NCBI RefSeq assembly: GCF_004000805.1 | Contig: NZ_BILY01000020.1 | Location: 44,410-108,409, forward strand | Origin: Paenibacillus glycanilyticus NBRC 16618 | Lineage (GTDB): Bacteria > Bacillota > Bacilli > Paenibacillales > Paenibacillaceae | Direction: 5' to 3' | Length of the DNA: 64,000 bases | Shown: positions 1 through 8,800 of the stretch, in pieces | How the letters are laid out: every line of letters starts with the position of its first letter | How positions within the stretch are numbered: the stretch's first letter is position 1 | Program-made: the position numbers and the translations under genes | The notes under the pieces: model-generated | Databases searched by the model: none | Told to the model about the DNA's origin: nothing | The model's input: the letters and a program-made list of their open reading frames with translations, nothing else

Positions 1-216
1 AAAGCCTCTTAAGTAGTTAAGCCGTGAAGGAGATTCTCCTTCATTGATCAGCGTTTTTGTTTTCCCCAATTGATCAAGCATCCAGCCAATAACCGATGTA
101 GAGCTGATCGCATCTCCATCGGGCTGCACGTGGGAGACGACCAAGAAGTCGTCTCCTTCCCGCATAAATGCAAGTGCAGCTTCAAGCTGTAGCCCGTAGT
201 CAACGCCGGCCGTCAT
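1..216 (-). CDS. nrnA: DHH-family oligoribonuclease/PAP phosphatase, N-terminal part (runs off window)
   Basis: The first 72 codons of a gene that continues beyond the window edge. They contain [15 protein letters not shown] followed by a hydrophobic helix and GWMLDQLGK, the first metal-binding motif (HxxPDxD type) of DHH phosphoesterases of the NrnA/YtqI type. This family degrades short RNA oligonucleotides (nanoRNA) and 3'-phosphoadenosine 5'-phosphate in the cytoplasm. The ATG overlaps the rbfA stop codon as ATGA, so the two are translationally coupled. The family and the position after infB-rbfA agree with this call. The catalytic C-terminal half is not visible. Confidence 0.85.
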   Translation of the reverse strand, partial: MTAGVDYGLQLEAALAFMREGDDFLVVSHVQPDGDAISSTSVIGWMLDQLGKTKTLINEGESPSRLNYLRGF

Positions 217-569
217 TGGCCTTTGTTCCCACGGTTGATTTCTTCAAGCAGCCCTTCGATACGGCTGCCATACTCGATGCTGCTGTCGAACTTGAACAGC
301 AGCTCCGGCGTATGACGGAGACGCATCCGCTTGCCAAGCTCAGAACGGAGATATCCGTTTGCTTTGCCAAGCGCTTTAAGGGTTTCTTCCTTCTGTTCTT
401 CGCTGCCGAGTACGCTGAGGTAGACACGCGCCTGGGAAAGGTCGCTAGTCGCCTCAACACCCGTTACCGTAATAAATCCGATACGAGGATCCTTCAACTC
501 GGTCTGGATAATTTGGCTCAGCTCTTTTTTAATCTGTTCGCCGACCCGTCCTACACGAATTTTAGCCAT
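213..569 (-). CDS. rbfA: Ribosome-binding factor A
   Basis: A 118-residue protein opening with [20 protein letters not shown] and containing [29 protein letters not shown], the typical KH-like RbfA fold. RbfA binds the 30S subunit near helix 1 of 16S rRNA and helps late maturation of the small subunit. Length is normal for the family. The ATG follows a GAGAGGTGA ribosome-binding site that overlaps the infB stop codon, so translation is coupled to IF-2. Bacillus has ylxP (DUF503) between infB and rbfA; here only seven bases separate them, so ylxP is absent at this site. Confidence 0.97.
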   Translation of the reverse strand: MAKIRVGRVGEQIKKELSQIIQTELKDPRIGFITVTGVEATSDLSQARVYLSVLGSEEQKEETLKALGKANGYLRSELGKRMRLRHTPELLFKFDSSIEYGSRIEGLLEEINRGNKGQ

Positions 570-576
570 GCGTTAA

Positions 577-3414
577 TCACCTCTCTACGGACTCCATTAC
601 GAAGGCTTCAATAATATCCCCTTCTTTGAAGTCGCTAAACCGCTCGATCGTAATACCGCACTCGTAGCCTTGAGCAACTTCTTTAACATCATCCTTGAAG
701 CGTTTAACGGTATCCAATTTGCCTTCGAATACGACGATGCCGCCGCGGATGACGCGAACTTCGGAGTTACGCGTAATTTTGCCGCTGATAACCATACAAC
801 CGGCAATAGCGCCAACTTTGCTGAGTTTGAAGATGTTGCGGACTTCCGCTTGGCCTTGAACAACTTCTTTGAAGATTGGATCCAGCATGCCTTTCATGGC
901 TTGCTCGATTTCTTCGATGACATTGTAAATAACGCGGTGGAGACGAACATCTACTTTCTCCTGTTGAGCAGCAAGATCAGCTTGCGGCTCTGGACGAACG
1001 TTAAATCCGATTACGATAGCGTTGGATGCCGCAGCCAAGTTGATATCGGATTCCGTGATCGCGCCTACGCCGCTGTGAATGATCTTGATGCGAACGCCTT
1101 CGATTTCAATTTTCGCAAGGGAGCCTTTGAGGGCCTCTGTCGAGCCTTGAACGTCAGACTTGATAATGATGTTAAGATCTTTGATCTCGCCTTCTTGAAT
1201 ATGCTTGAACAGATCGTCAAGCGTAACGCGAGAATTCGCGCCAAGCTCCGACTGACGTTGTTTGATCGAACGACGGTCAGCAATTGCTCTTGCTTTGCGC
1301 TCGTCTTCAAATACCATAAACGGATCGCCTGCAAGCGGTACTTCTGTCAAGCCGGTAATCTCAACCGGAGTAGAAGGACCAGCTTCTTTGATACGGCGGC
1401 CTTTATCGTTGACCATTGCGCGGACACGACCGAAGCAGTTGCCGGCAACGAAAGCATCGCCAATTTTAAGCGAGCCGTGTTGTACGAGAACGCGTGCTAC
1501 CGGACCTTTACCTTTATCCAGTTCGGCTTCAATAACCGTACCACGTGCGCGTTTGTCGGAATTCGCTTTGTAATCATTAACTTCAGCCACGAGCAGAATC
1601 ATCTCGAGCAGCTCTTCCAGACCAAGGCGTTGCTTAGCCGATACGTTAACGAAGATGGTATCGCCGCCCCACTCTTCCGGAACGAGTTCGTATTCCGTAA
1701 GCGCCTGTTTGATTTTGTCGGGATCTGCGTCCGGTTTATCGATTTTGTTAACCGCTACGATAATAGGCACGCCAGCCGCTTTCGCATGGTTGACTGCTTC
1801 AACCGTCTGAGGCATAACGCCGTCATCGGCTGCAACAACGATGATCGTAATATCCGTTACTTGAGCACCGCGTGCGCGCATAAGCGTAAACGCTTCGTGA
1901 CCCGGTGTATCGAGGAACGTGATTTTCTTGTGATTGATCTCAACTTGGTAAGCACCGATATGCTGGGTGATACCGCCTGCTTCGCCGCCCGTTACGTTTG
2001 TATGACGGATAGCGTCGAGAAGGGTTGTTTTACCATGGTCAACGTGACCCATAATCGTTACAACCGGTGGACGAGTCGTCAAATCCGCTTCGTCATCCAC
2101 TTCTTCCACGGTTTCGAAGGTATCTTCTTCAACCGGAATTTTCACTTCAACCTCTACGCCAAATTCTTGAGCGATCAAAAGAATGGTATCCATGTCAAGT
2201 TCTTGGTTGATAGTAGCCATTACGCCGAGAGAAATAAGCTTCTTGATAACTTCGGACGCATCCTTATGAAGCAGCTTAGCCAAATCGCCTACTGTCATCG
2301 TACCGCGCACAATGATTTTCTTAGGCGTATTGTCGATTTTCTCGCGTGGAGGCTGCTGCGAATGGTTACGGTTGTTTCTGCCGCCTTTGCCGCGACCGTT
2401 AGGATTCGTTCTAAAGTTCGGCTTGCCGTCGTCGAAACGCTTTTGGCTTCCGTTGTTGCCACCCGTTCTGTTTTTGTTTACCGCATTGTTGCCTTTACGG
2501 TTGTTGGTTTCGCCTGCCGCAGTACCGCGCGAAGTTGGTGCCGGACGGGACGAATCGAACGAACGGTTTTGTCCGCCGCCTTGACCTTGCGGACGGTTAC
2601 CGCCTGGTGCGCCGCCGCCTTGCGGACGGTTGCCGCCCGGTGCGCCGCCTTGACCTTGCGGACGGTTAAATCCGCCGCCGCCTTGCGGACGATTGCCGCC
2701 TTGGCCGCCTTGGCCGCCTTGACCTTGCGGACGGTTGTATCCGCCGCCACCTTGACCTTGCGGACGATTGCCGCCTTGACCGCCTTGGCCTTGCGGACGG
2801 TTATAACCGCCGCCGCCTTGCGGACGATTGCCGCCTTGACCTTGCGGACGATTGTATCCGCCGCCGCCTTGCGGACGATTGCCGCCTTGACCGCCTTGGC
2901 CTTGATAAGAACCTTGACGGTTGCCGCTGTTCTGCGGTCTGTTATTGCTGCTTGCGCTATTATCGCTTGTGCCGGCGTTAGCCTGGCTAGCGTTCGTTTG
3001 ACTTTCGTTTCCTTGCTGACTTTGCGGACGTTGTTCTTGTTGCGATTGGTTGGTTTCAGATGTCGTTTTAATAGAATTCATAGGCCCCTGTCTGTCCTGA
3101 GATAGATTTTTTTGTACCGTTTGATTTTGCTGCTTGCTTGCGGTCTGTGCCTGTGGCTGAGGTGCCGCCGATACGGTAGCACTGCCCGATTCCTGGGCAC
3201 GCTTCGCAGCCGCATTTTGCTTGATATCGCGGAAGAAGCCTTCCACTTTTTGAACCATTTCGTTTTCCATGACACTCATATGATTATTAACGGGCAGATT
3301 AAGCCGTTTAAGAATCGTTATAATTTCTTTACTGCTCATGTTTAGCGATTTCGCGTATTCGTATACGCGTGTTTTATCTTTATTGTCCTTGCTGTTGTCC
3401 TGTTGTTTGCTCAA
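577..3414 (-). CDS. infB: Translation initiation factor IF-2
   Basis: A 945-residue IF-2 that delivers fMet-tRNA to the 30S subunit and promotes 50S joining with GTP hydrolysis. Residues 1-60 form the IF2_N helix domain ([20 protein letters not shown]). Residues about 65-160 are Gln/Ser/Asn-rich, and 163-283 are a glycine-rich repeat tract. A second IF2_N domain lies near 365-425. The G domain has GHVDHGKT (456-463), DTPGHE (502-507) and NKID (556-559), followed by the domains that bind 50S and initiator tRNA. The start is TTG: a strong GGAGGTGG lies six bases upstream and no nearby ATG has a site. It overlaps the end of ylxQ by 35 bp. Confidence 0.98.
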   Translation of the reverse strand: MSKQQDNSKDNKDKTRVYEYAKSLNMSSKEIITILKRLNLPVNNHMSVMENEMVQKVEGFFRDIKQNAAAKRAQESGSATVSAAPQPQAQTASKQQNQTVQKNLSQDRQGPMNSIKTTSETNQSQQEQRPQSQQGNESQTNASQANAGTSDNSASSNNRPQNSGNRQGSYQGQGGQGGNRPQGGGGYNRPQGQGGNRPQGGGGYNRPQGQGGQGGNRPQGQGGGGYNRPQGQGGQGGQGGNRPQGGGGFNRPQGQGGAPGGNRPQGGGAPGGNRPQGQGGGQNRSFDSSRPAPTSRGTAAGETNNRKGNNAVNKNRTGGNNGSQKRFDDGKPNFRTNPNGRGKGGRNNRNHSQQPPREKIDNTPKKIIVRGTMTVGDLAKLLHKDASEVIKKLISLGVMATINQELDMDTILLIAQEFGVEVEVKIPVEEDTFETVEEVDDEADLTTRPPVVTIMGHVDHGKTTLLDAIRHTNVTGGEAGGITQHIGAYQVEINHKKITFLDTPGHEAFTLMRARGAQVTDITIIVVAADDGVMPQTVEAVNHAKAAGVPIIVAVNKIDKPDADPDKIKQALTEYELVPEEWGGDTIFVNVSAKQRLGLEELLEMILLVAEVNDYKANSDKRARGTVIEAELDKGKGPVARVLVQHGSLKIGDAFVAGNCFGRVRAMVNDKGRRIKEAGPSTPVEITGLTEVPLAGDPFMVFEDERKARAIADRRSIKQRQSELGANSRVTLDDLFKHIQEGEIKDLNIIIKSDVQGSTEALKGSLAKIEIEGVRIKIIHSGVGAITESDINLAAASNAIVIGFNVRPEPQADLAAQQEKVDVRLHRVIYNVIEEIEQAMKGMLDPIFKEVVQGQAEVRNIFKLSKVGAIAGCMVISGKITRNSEVRVIRGGIVVFEGKLDTVKRFKDDVKEVAQGYECGITIERFSDFKEGDIIEAFVMESVER
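2566..2922 (-). repeat. Glycine-rich tandem repeat tract inside infB
   Basis: The codons for IF-2 residues about 165-283 form degenerate tandem units of the type RPQGQGG and [10 protein letters not shown], repeated roughly a dozen times. At DNA level the units share a GGCGGCAATCGTCCGCAAGG-like core, so they can recombine and vary in number. The tract is in frame and coding and links the two IF2_N regions. Composition is Gly/Gln/Arg/Pro with occasional Tyr or Phe, similar to RGG-type RNA-binding low-complexity segments. Confidence 0.9.
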
Positions 3415-3736
3415 TATTATCCACCTCCGAATTTTGACTCAGATGACCTGCAATCATTTTTCCGAACTTTGCGTCAGTTACCGCCAGTACGACTCGTTCC
3501 GGCTTTCCAATGGCCTTTCCAAGCTGATCGCGGTCAAATGCTTCGGCGAGCTGTACCCCGTAGGTGTTGCATTTGTCGCGAAACTTCTTCTTCGTGTTTG
3601 GAGAAGCGTCGCCCGCTATGATCACGAGCTGCGCTTCACCTTTACGAACCGCCTTGAGCACAATTTCATCTCCGGTAATAAGCTTTCCGGCTCTCATGGC
3701 CATTCCGAGCGAAGACAAGCCTTTATTCATCTTCAT
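3380..3736 (-). CDS. ylxQ: L7Ae/L30e-family ribosomal-type RNA-binding protein YlxQ
   Basis: About 118 residues from the ATG chosen here. [43 protein letters not shown] is the L7Ae/L30e/S12e/Gadd45 fold, whose members bind kink-turn RNA. The gene sits between ylxR and infB in the conserved nusA operon. A longer in-frame opening upstream lies wholly inside ylxR and has non-family residues, so I start at the ATG AAG ATG pair overlapping the ylxR stop. The second ATG, two codons later, is equally possible. The C-terminal tail ([10 protein letters not shown]) is Gln-rich and overlaps the infB start. Confidence 0.9.
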   Translation of the reverse strand: MKMNKGLSSLGMAMRAGKLITGDEIVLKAVRKGEAQLVIIAGDASPNTKKKFRDKCNTYGVQLAEAFDRDQLGKAIGKPERVVLAVTDAKFGKMIAGHLSQNSEVDNIEQTTGQQQGQ

Positions 3737-4037
3737 CGCTTTCCCGCTCCTTGCCTGCCAGAAACTCGTCCTCAACCGCTATGAAATCCTGTTCAAGCTG
3801 GTCGTAAATCGATGCGTCGACTGCCTGCTTCAATGCCCGGTCAAGCGCCTTGGACTTCTTAGCCAGCTTGAAGCAGCTGACCTGTCCACATAAATAGGCG
3901 CCGCGACCGGCTTTTTTCCCCGTCAGGTCTATAAGCACTTCTTCGTTTGGTGTCCGAACAACCCGGATGAGTTCTCTTTTTGGCTTCATTTCTTGGCATG
4001 CCACGCACTTGCGAAGCGGCACTTTTCTCGGTCTCAC
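3723..4037 (-). CDS. ylxR: YlxR family RNA-binding protein (DUF448)
   Basis: A 104-residue basic protein with CVACQEMKPKRELIRVVR near the N terminus and GRGAYLC in the middle, the signature of the YlxR/RnpM fold. Members are cytoplasmic; in B. subtilis the homologue has been linked to nucleoid function and to RNase P. It lies directly after nusA in the nusA-ylxR-ylxQ-infB order. The C terminus is acidic (ERESDEDE) and its codons provide the start of ylxQ. Identification rests on the two motifs, size and context. Confidence 0.92.
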   Translation of the reverse strand: MRPRKVPLRKCVACQEMKPKRELIRVVRTPNEEVLIDLTGKKAGRGAYLCGQVSCFKLAKKSKALDRALKQAVDASIYDQLEQDFIAVEDEFLAGKERESDEDE

Positions 4038-4086
4038 CGCACACCCCTCCTTTGCCCGTTAATGGACCCAAGATGTAAGCCTGCTG

Positions 4087-5184
4087 TTAATCGATAGAAA
4101 CGGAATCCTGGTGCATGGTGCCTGCCGTTGTTTTCGGACGGCCGTACTCCTGCTCCGCTTGCGTTTCGCTCTTAATATCGATTTTCCAGCCAGTCAGCTT
4201 CGCGGCAAGGCGCGCGTTCTGACCTTTAATGCCAATCGCGAGAGACAGCTGATAATCGGGTACGATTACGCGGGCCATTTTCTCTTGCTCGAATACGATA
4301 ACCTCCAGCACTTTCGAAGGGCTAAGCGCATTCGCCACATATTCCTCTACGCTCTCCGACCAGCGGACGATATCGATCTTCTCGCCGGTAAGCTCGTTGA
4401 CGATGGTTTGCACGCGCATTCCTTTAGGGCCTACGCAGGATCCAACCGGATCAACCTCTTCGTTACGCGAATAAACGGCAATCTTCGAACGGAAGCCTGC
4501 CTCGCGGGCAACGGAACGGATCTCGACTACGCCGTCGTAAATTTCCGGAACTTCAAGCTCGAAGAGACGCTTCAAAAGGCCGGGATGAGTACGGGACAAA
4601 ATAATTTGAGGCCCTTTGGTCGTATTCTCTACCTTTGTGATATACGACTTCACTCGGTCGCCATGCTTGAATTTGTCCGTAGGCATCAGCTCGGTAAGAG
4701 GAAGAACGGCTTCAACCTTGCCAAGGTCAACAAACAAGTTGCGAGTATCCTGGCGCTGAACGATACCGTTAACGATATCCTCTTCCTTATCGATAAACGC
4801 GTTGTAGATCAAACCGCGTTCCGCTTCGCGAATACGCTGCGTAACAACCTGCTTGGCTGTTTGGGCGGCAATACGGCCGAAGTCGCGAGGCGTAACTTCG
4901 ATATCCGCGATGTCGTCCAGCGTATAGTGAGGGTTAATCTCACGCGCTGCGTCAACTGTAATTTCTAGACGAGGGTCGAGCACTTCGTCTACAACCGTCT
5001 TGCGAGCGTATACTTTAATAACGCCGCTATGGCGGTTAATGTCCACGCGTACATTTTGCGCTGTGTTGAAGTTGCGCTTGTAGCTCGATATCAAAGCCGC
5101 TTCAATCGCTTCTAACAGCACTTCCTTCGCAATCCCTTTATCCCTCTCGATTTCCGACAATGCTTCAATAAAATCCATGCTCAT
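4087..5184 (-). CDS. nusA: Transcription termination/antitermination factor NusA
   Basis: A 365-residue NusA of the short Gram-positive type, without the acidic repeats found in enterobacteria. The N-terminal domain (FIEALSEIERDKGIAKEVLLEAIEAAL) binds RNA polymerase. An S1 domain covers about 135-200 (GIVQRQDTRNLFVDLG), and two KH domains follow (DPVGSCVGPKGMRVQ and IGIKGQNARLAAKLTGW). NusA modulates pausing, intrinsic termination and antitermination. The start has GGGGGAAC upstream; a second ATG two codons later is possible. It is the second gene of the rimP-nusA operon, 36 bp after rimP. Confidence 0.98.
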   Translation of the reverse strand: MSMDFIEALSEIERDKGIAKEVLLEAIEAALISSYKRNFNTAQNVRVDINRHSGVIKVYARKTVVDEVLDPRLEITVDAAREINPHYTLDDIADIEVTPRDFGRIAAQTAKQVVTQRIREAERGLIYNAFIDKEEDIVNGIVQRQDTRNLFVDLGKVEAVLPLTELMPTDKFKHGDRVKSYITKVENTTKGPQIILSRTHPGLLKRLFELEVPEIYDGVVEIRSVAREAGFRSKIAVYSRNEEVDPVGSCVGPKGMRVQTIVNELTGEKIDIVRWSESVEEYVANALSPSKVLEVIVFEQEKMARVIVPDYQLSLAIGIKGQNARLAAKLTGWKIDIKSETQAEQEYGRPKTTAGTMHQDSVSID

Positions 5185-5220
5185 TGGAATGGAGTTCCCC
5201 CTTTCAAAAATAAACCGCTA

Positions 5221-5682
5221 TTAGAACACAATCGCAAGACGGGCGCTCGCGACCTTGGCGTAAGGAATGACATGCTCTTTTTTGCCGATTTTCACGGTAG
5301 CCTGTTCGCCGTCAAACGCGGTAAGCTGCCCTTCAAATTCCTTGGAACCGTCAATCGGCTCGTAAGTCGTTATGTAGACATGCTTGCCGACTGCCTTGCG
5401 AACATCTTCCGGCTTCTTAAGCGGCCGTTCCGCACCCGGGGATGACACTTCCAGGAAGTAAGCATCGGAGACCGGATCGTTCTTATCCAGTTCTTCGCTC
5501 AAAAATTCGCTTATTCTGCCGCATTCGTCAATATCGATGCCGCCTTCCTTGTCCACGAACACCCGAAGGAAGAAGTTGCTGCCTTCCTTGACGTACTCAA
5601 TATCAACAAGTTCAAATCCATTGCTGTTGAGGAAAGGAGTAACCATAGCCTCAACGACGGTTTTGATTTTGGATGTGCTCAA
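5221..5682 (-). CDS. rimP: Ribosome maturation factor RimP
   Basis: 153 residues with [33 protein letters not shown] and [19 protein letters not shown], the two hallmark stretches of RimP/YlxS, which assists 30S subunit assembly. The C-terminal SH3-like domain carries the [19 protein letters not shown] pattern. Translation starts at TTG, nine bases after AGGAGGT. It is the first gene of the operon that continues through nusA, ylxR, ylxQ, infB, rbfA and nrnA, behind the leader and promoter at about 5690-5844. Confidence 0.96.
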   Translation of the reverse strand: MSTSKIKTVVEAMVTPFLNSNGFELVDIEYVKEGSNFFLRVFVDKEGGIDIDECGRISEFLSEELDKNDPVSDAYFLEVSSPGAERPLKKPEDVRKAVGKHVYITTYEPIDGSKEFEGQLTAFDGEQATVKIGKKEHVIPYAKVASARLAIVF

Positions 5683-5715
5683 TCGGTGTAACCTCCTGTT
5701 TCTTCGTACGCCTGC

Positions 5716-5779
5716 AAACGGCCGATTCGTATGCGAAAAAAGCCGTTTACAAAACGTAAAGAGTGGGTTTCCCCACTCT
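5716..5779 (-). promoter_or_regulatory. Structured 5' leader of the rimP-nusA operon with attenuator-like hairpin
   Basis: On the minus strand the leader has a perfect 8-bp hairpin, AGAGTGGG-GAAA-CCCACTCT (5760-5779), followed by an interrupted T-rich stretch TTACGTTTT. A second pair of arms (AAACGGC, 5716-5722 and 5742-5748) follows, with a T6 run in its loop. It lies between the promoter at 5816-5844 and the rimP start. A strong GC hairpin with a broken U-tract is what is expected of a terminator that needs NusA. A role in autogenous control of nusA is inferred. Confidence 0.55.
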
Positions 5780-5815
5780 CTGCTTCAAGTCTCTATCCAC
5801 ATCATTGCCACAAAA

Positions 5816-5844
5816 ATTATATCATAACCGCATAGGGGTGACAA
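5816..5844 (-). promoter_or_regulatory. Sigma-A-type promoter of the rimP-nusA-infB operon
   Basis: Minus-strand TTGTCA (5839-5844) and TATAAT (5816-5821) are separated by exactly 17 bases. This gives a -35 with one mismatch and a consensus -10. It lies just after the polC stop and about 130 bases before rimP, implying transcription from about 5809. Confidence 0.8.
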
Positions 5845-5868
5845 GAAATGTTTTCTAACACGCAGCGC

Positions 5869-8800
5869 CTAGAACAAGGACAGCTGGTTGGATTCCGGCA
5901 ATCCGCGGAAGCATCCCATGCCCGTCAATACCTCGATAATCGTCTTACTTGCCTTGGATCTCTGCTGGAAATCTTCGATGGACAGGAACTCTCCGGCATC
6001 CTTGGCAGCCGCGATGTTGCGCGCCGCATTGTCCCCGATACCGCCAATGGCCGAGAACGGAGGAATGAGCGATTCGCCGTCAACGATAAACTTCGTTGCA
6101 TCCGAACGATATAAATCGATCGGTTTGAAGGAAAAGCCGCGGGCTGTCATCTCAAGGGCCATTTCCAACAAGGAAATACTGTTCTTCTCTTTGGTCGTGG
6201 CGTTAAAGCCCTTGTCCTCGATTTCGATGATCTTCTTCTGAATGGCATCATAGCCTTGACAGAGCAGCTCGAGGTCGAAATCTTCCGCGCGAACCGAGAA
6301 ATACGTTGCATAGTATTGAATCGGGTAATACAGCTTGAAGTAGGCGGTTCGAACCGCGGAAATAACGTAAGCGGCGGCATGCGCCTTAGGGAACATGTAT
6401 TCAATCCGCAGACAAGAATCAATGTACCACGCCGGCACCTTGCAGCGCTTCATCTCTTCGATCCATTCCGGCGTAAGACCCCTGCCTTTACGCACGCTTT
6501 CCGTGATCTTGAAGGCAAGTCCGGCATCCATACCCGCTTTATAGATGAGATACAGCATGATATCGTCACGGCAGCCGATTACGGTCTTGATGTTGCAAGT
6601 GCCTTTCTTGATCAGTTCCTGCGCATTGCCGAGCCAAACCCCGGTACCATGCGATAGTCCCGAAATCTGAAGCAAATCGGCAAACGACGACGGCTGCGTC
6701 TCCTGAAGCATCTGGCGTACGAACTTCGTCCCCATCTCCGGCACGCCGTACGTTGCAACCGGTGTTCGGATTTGCTCCGGTGTTACGCCTAATGCTTTGG
6801 TCGAGTTGAACATGCTCATGACTTTAGGGTCATTCATCGGAATCGTTGTTGGATCAACGCCCGTCAAATCCTGCAGCATCCGCATCATGGTCGGATCATC
6901 GTGACCGAGGATATCAAGCTTCAGCAAGTTGGCTTCGAAGGCGTGATAATCGAAATGAGTCGTCTTCCATTCGGCGTTCACGTCGTCCGCCGGATATTGC
7001 ACGGGAGTAATATCTTCGACTTCCATATAATTCGGAACAACAACGATACCGCCCGGATGCTGGCCCGTACTCCGCTTTACGCCGGTTACGCCTGATGCAA
7101 GGCGGGACAATTCCGCGCTGCGCCAAGTTTTACTATGATCCTCGGCATACTTGCGGGCAAATCCATAACCGGTTTTTTCGGCTACCGTACCGATTGTGCC
7201 GGCACGGAATACGCATTTGTCGCCGAACATGATCTTCGTAAAGTTATGCGCCGTCGGTTGGTATTCACCGGAGAAGTTAAGGTCGATATCGGGAACTTTA
7301 TCGCCCTTGAAGCCAAGGAAGGTTTCGAACGGGATATCCTGTCCTTCTCCCTTCATTGGCAAATTGCAATTCGGACAGTTCTTGTCCGGCAAATCAAATC
7401 CGCTTGGGACGCTGCCGTCCAGGAACCATTCGCTATGCCGGCATTCCGGATTCTTGCACAAATAATGCGCCGGCAGCGGATTAACCTCGGAAATGCCAAG
7501 GAACGTCGCAACGACGGAAGAACCTACCGAACCCCTCGAGCCTACGAGATAACCATCGGCATTGGACTTCTTAACGAGCTTCTCCGAAATCAAGTAGTTG
7601 GCGGAGAAACCGAATTTGATAATCGGTACTAGCTCCTTCTCGAGCCGGTCGATAACAACCTGCGGGAGATCTTCGCCGTACATTGATTTCGCTGTGTTAT
7701 AGCATGTACTCCGGATTTCTTCTTCCGCGCCCTCAATAATCGGGGTAAACAGCTGGTCCGGGAACATTTCGAACGGCTCAAACCGGTCAGCAAGTTCGAT
7801 CGTGTTCTTGACTACGACTTCGTAGGCACGCGCTTCTCCGAGGAAAGCAAACTCGCGAAGCATCTCGTCGGTCGTCCGCAAATGGGCATCCGGCTTTCGG
7901 ATGTCCTTCAGCGGGCTGAATCCGGTAATGCCATGAATGGCGATATCGCGATACAGCTTGTCCCTTGGATTCAAATAATGGACATTGCCCGTTGCGATAA
8001 CAGGCTTGCCAAGTTCATCTCCGATCTCGCAAATGCGGCGCATGGCCTGCTCAATCTCGGCGCGGCTGCCTACAAGTCCTTTATCAACAAGATGCATGTA
8101 AAAGTCAATCGGCTGGATCTCCAGCACATCGTAGAACCGGGCAACCTCAAGAGCTTCTTCATAAGATTTATTGAGCACCGTCTCGAAAAATTCACCCTTC
8201 TCGCAGCCGGAAATAACAAGAATGCCTTCACGCATGTCGACAAGCTTACTCTTCGGTATGCAAGCAACCCGTTTAAAATGCTCGGTATGAGAAATCGACA
8301 CCATCTTGAACAGATTTTTTTTGCCAACCGCGTTTAACGCGTAAATATTGCAATGGAACGGCCGGGAATTGGAAATGTCCAGACCGACATAATCGTTTAA
8401 TTGATGAAGTCCCGTAATATTGCGTTCTGCCGCGTCATTAATGAGGCCATACATTACACCGCCGAGAGCAACGGAGTCGTCTACGGCACGGTGATGATTC
8501 TCAAGAGAAACTTTGTATTTCGCCGATAATGTATTAAGTCGATGGTTCTTAAGCGTCGGATGAAGGAATCTTGCGAGCTCCAGCGTATCAAGCACCGGAT
8601 TCGTTAATTCCGGCAAGCCGATAGACTTGAGATTGGCTTGAATAAATCCGATATCAAACCTTGCGTTATGGGCGACCAGAATGCAATCCCCTATAAAATC
8701 GATAAATTCGCGAAGCTTCGGTTCAAGCTCCGGCGCATCCTTGACCATATCATCATTGATATTCGTCAACTGCTGAATATGGTAAGGGATTTTCTCATGC

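Noticed and set aside
2566..2922. CRISPR-like periodic repeat
   Set aside because: The units are in-frame codons of IF-2 with no regular spacers and no cas genes nearby.
670..3105. 811-codon open frame on the plus strand opposite infB
   Set aside because: It is the antisense shadow of the glycine-rich infB codons. It has no ribosome-binding site, repetitive Leu/Arg/Thr/Ala composition and no recognisable domain.
4111..4968. 285-codon plus-strand frame opposite nusA
   Set aside because: Shadow of a highly conserved gene; no start signal and no family-like motif.
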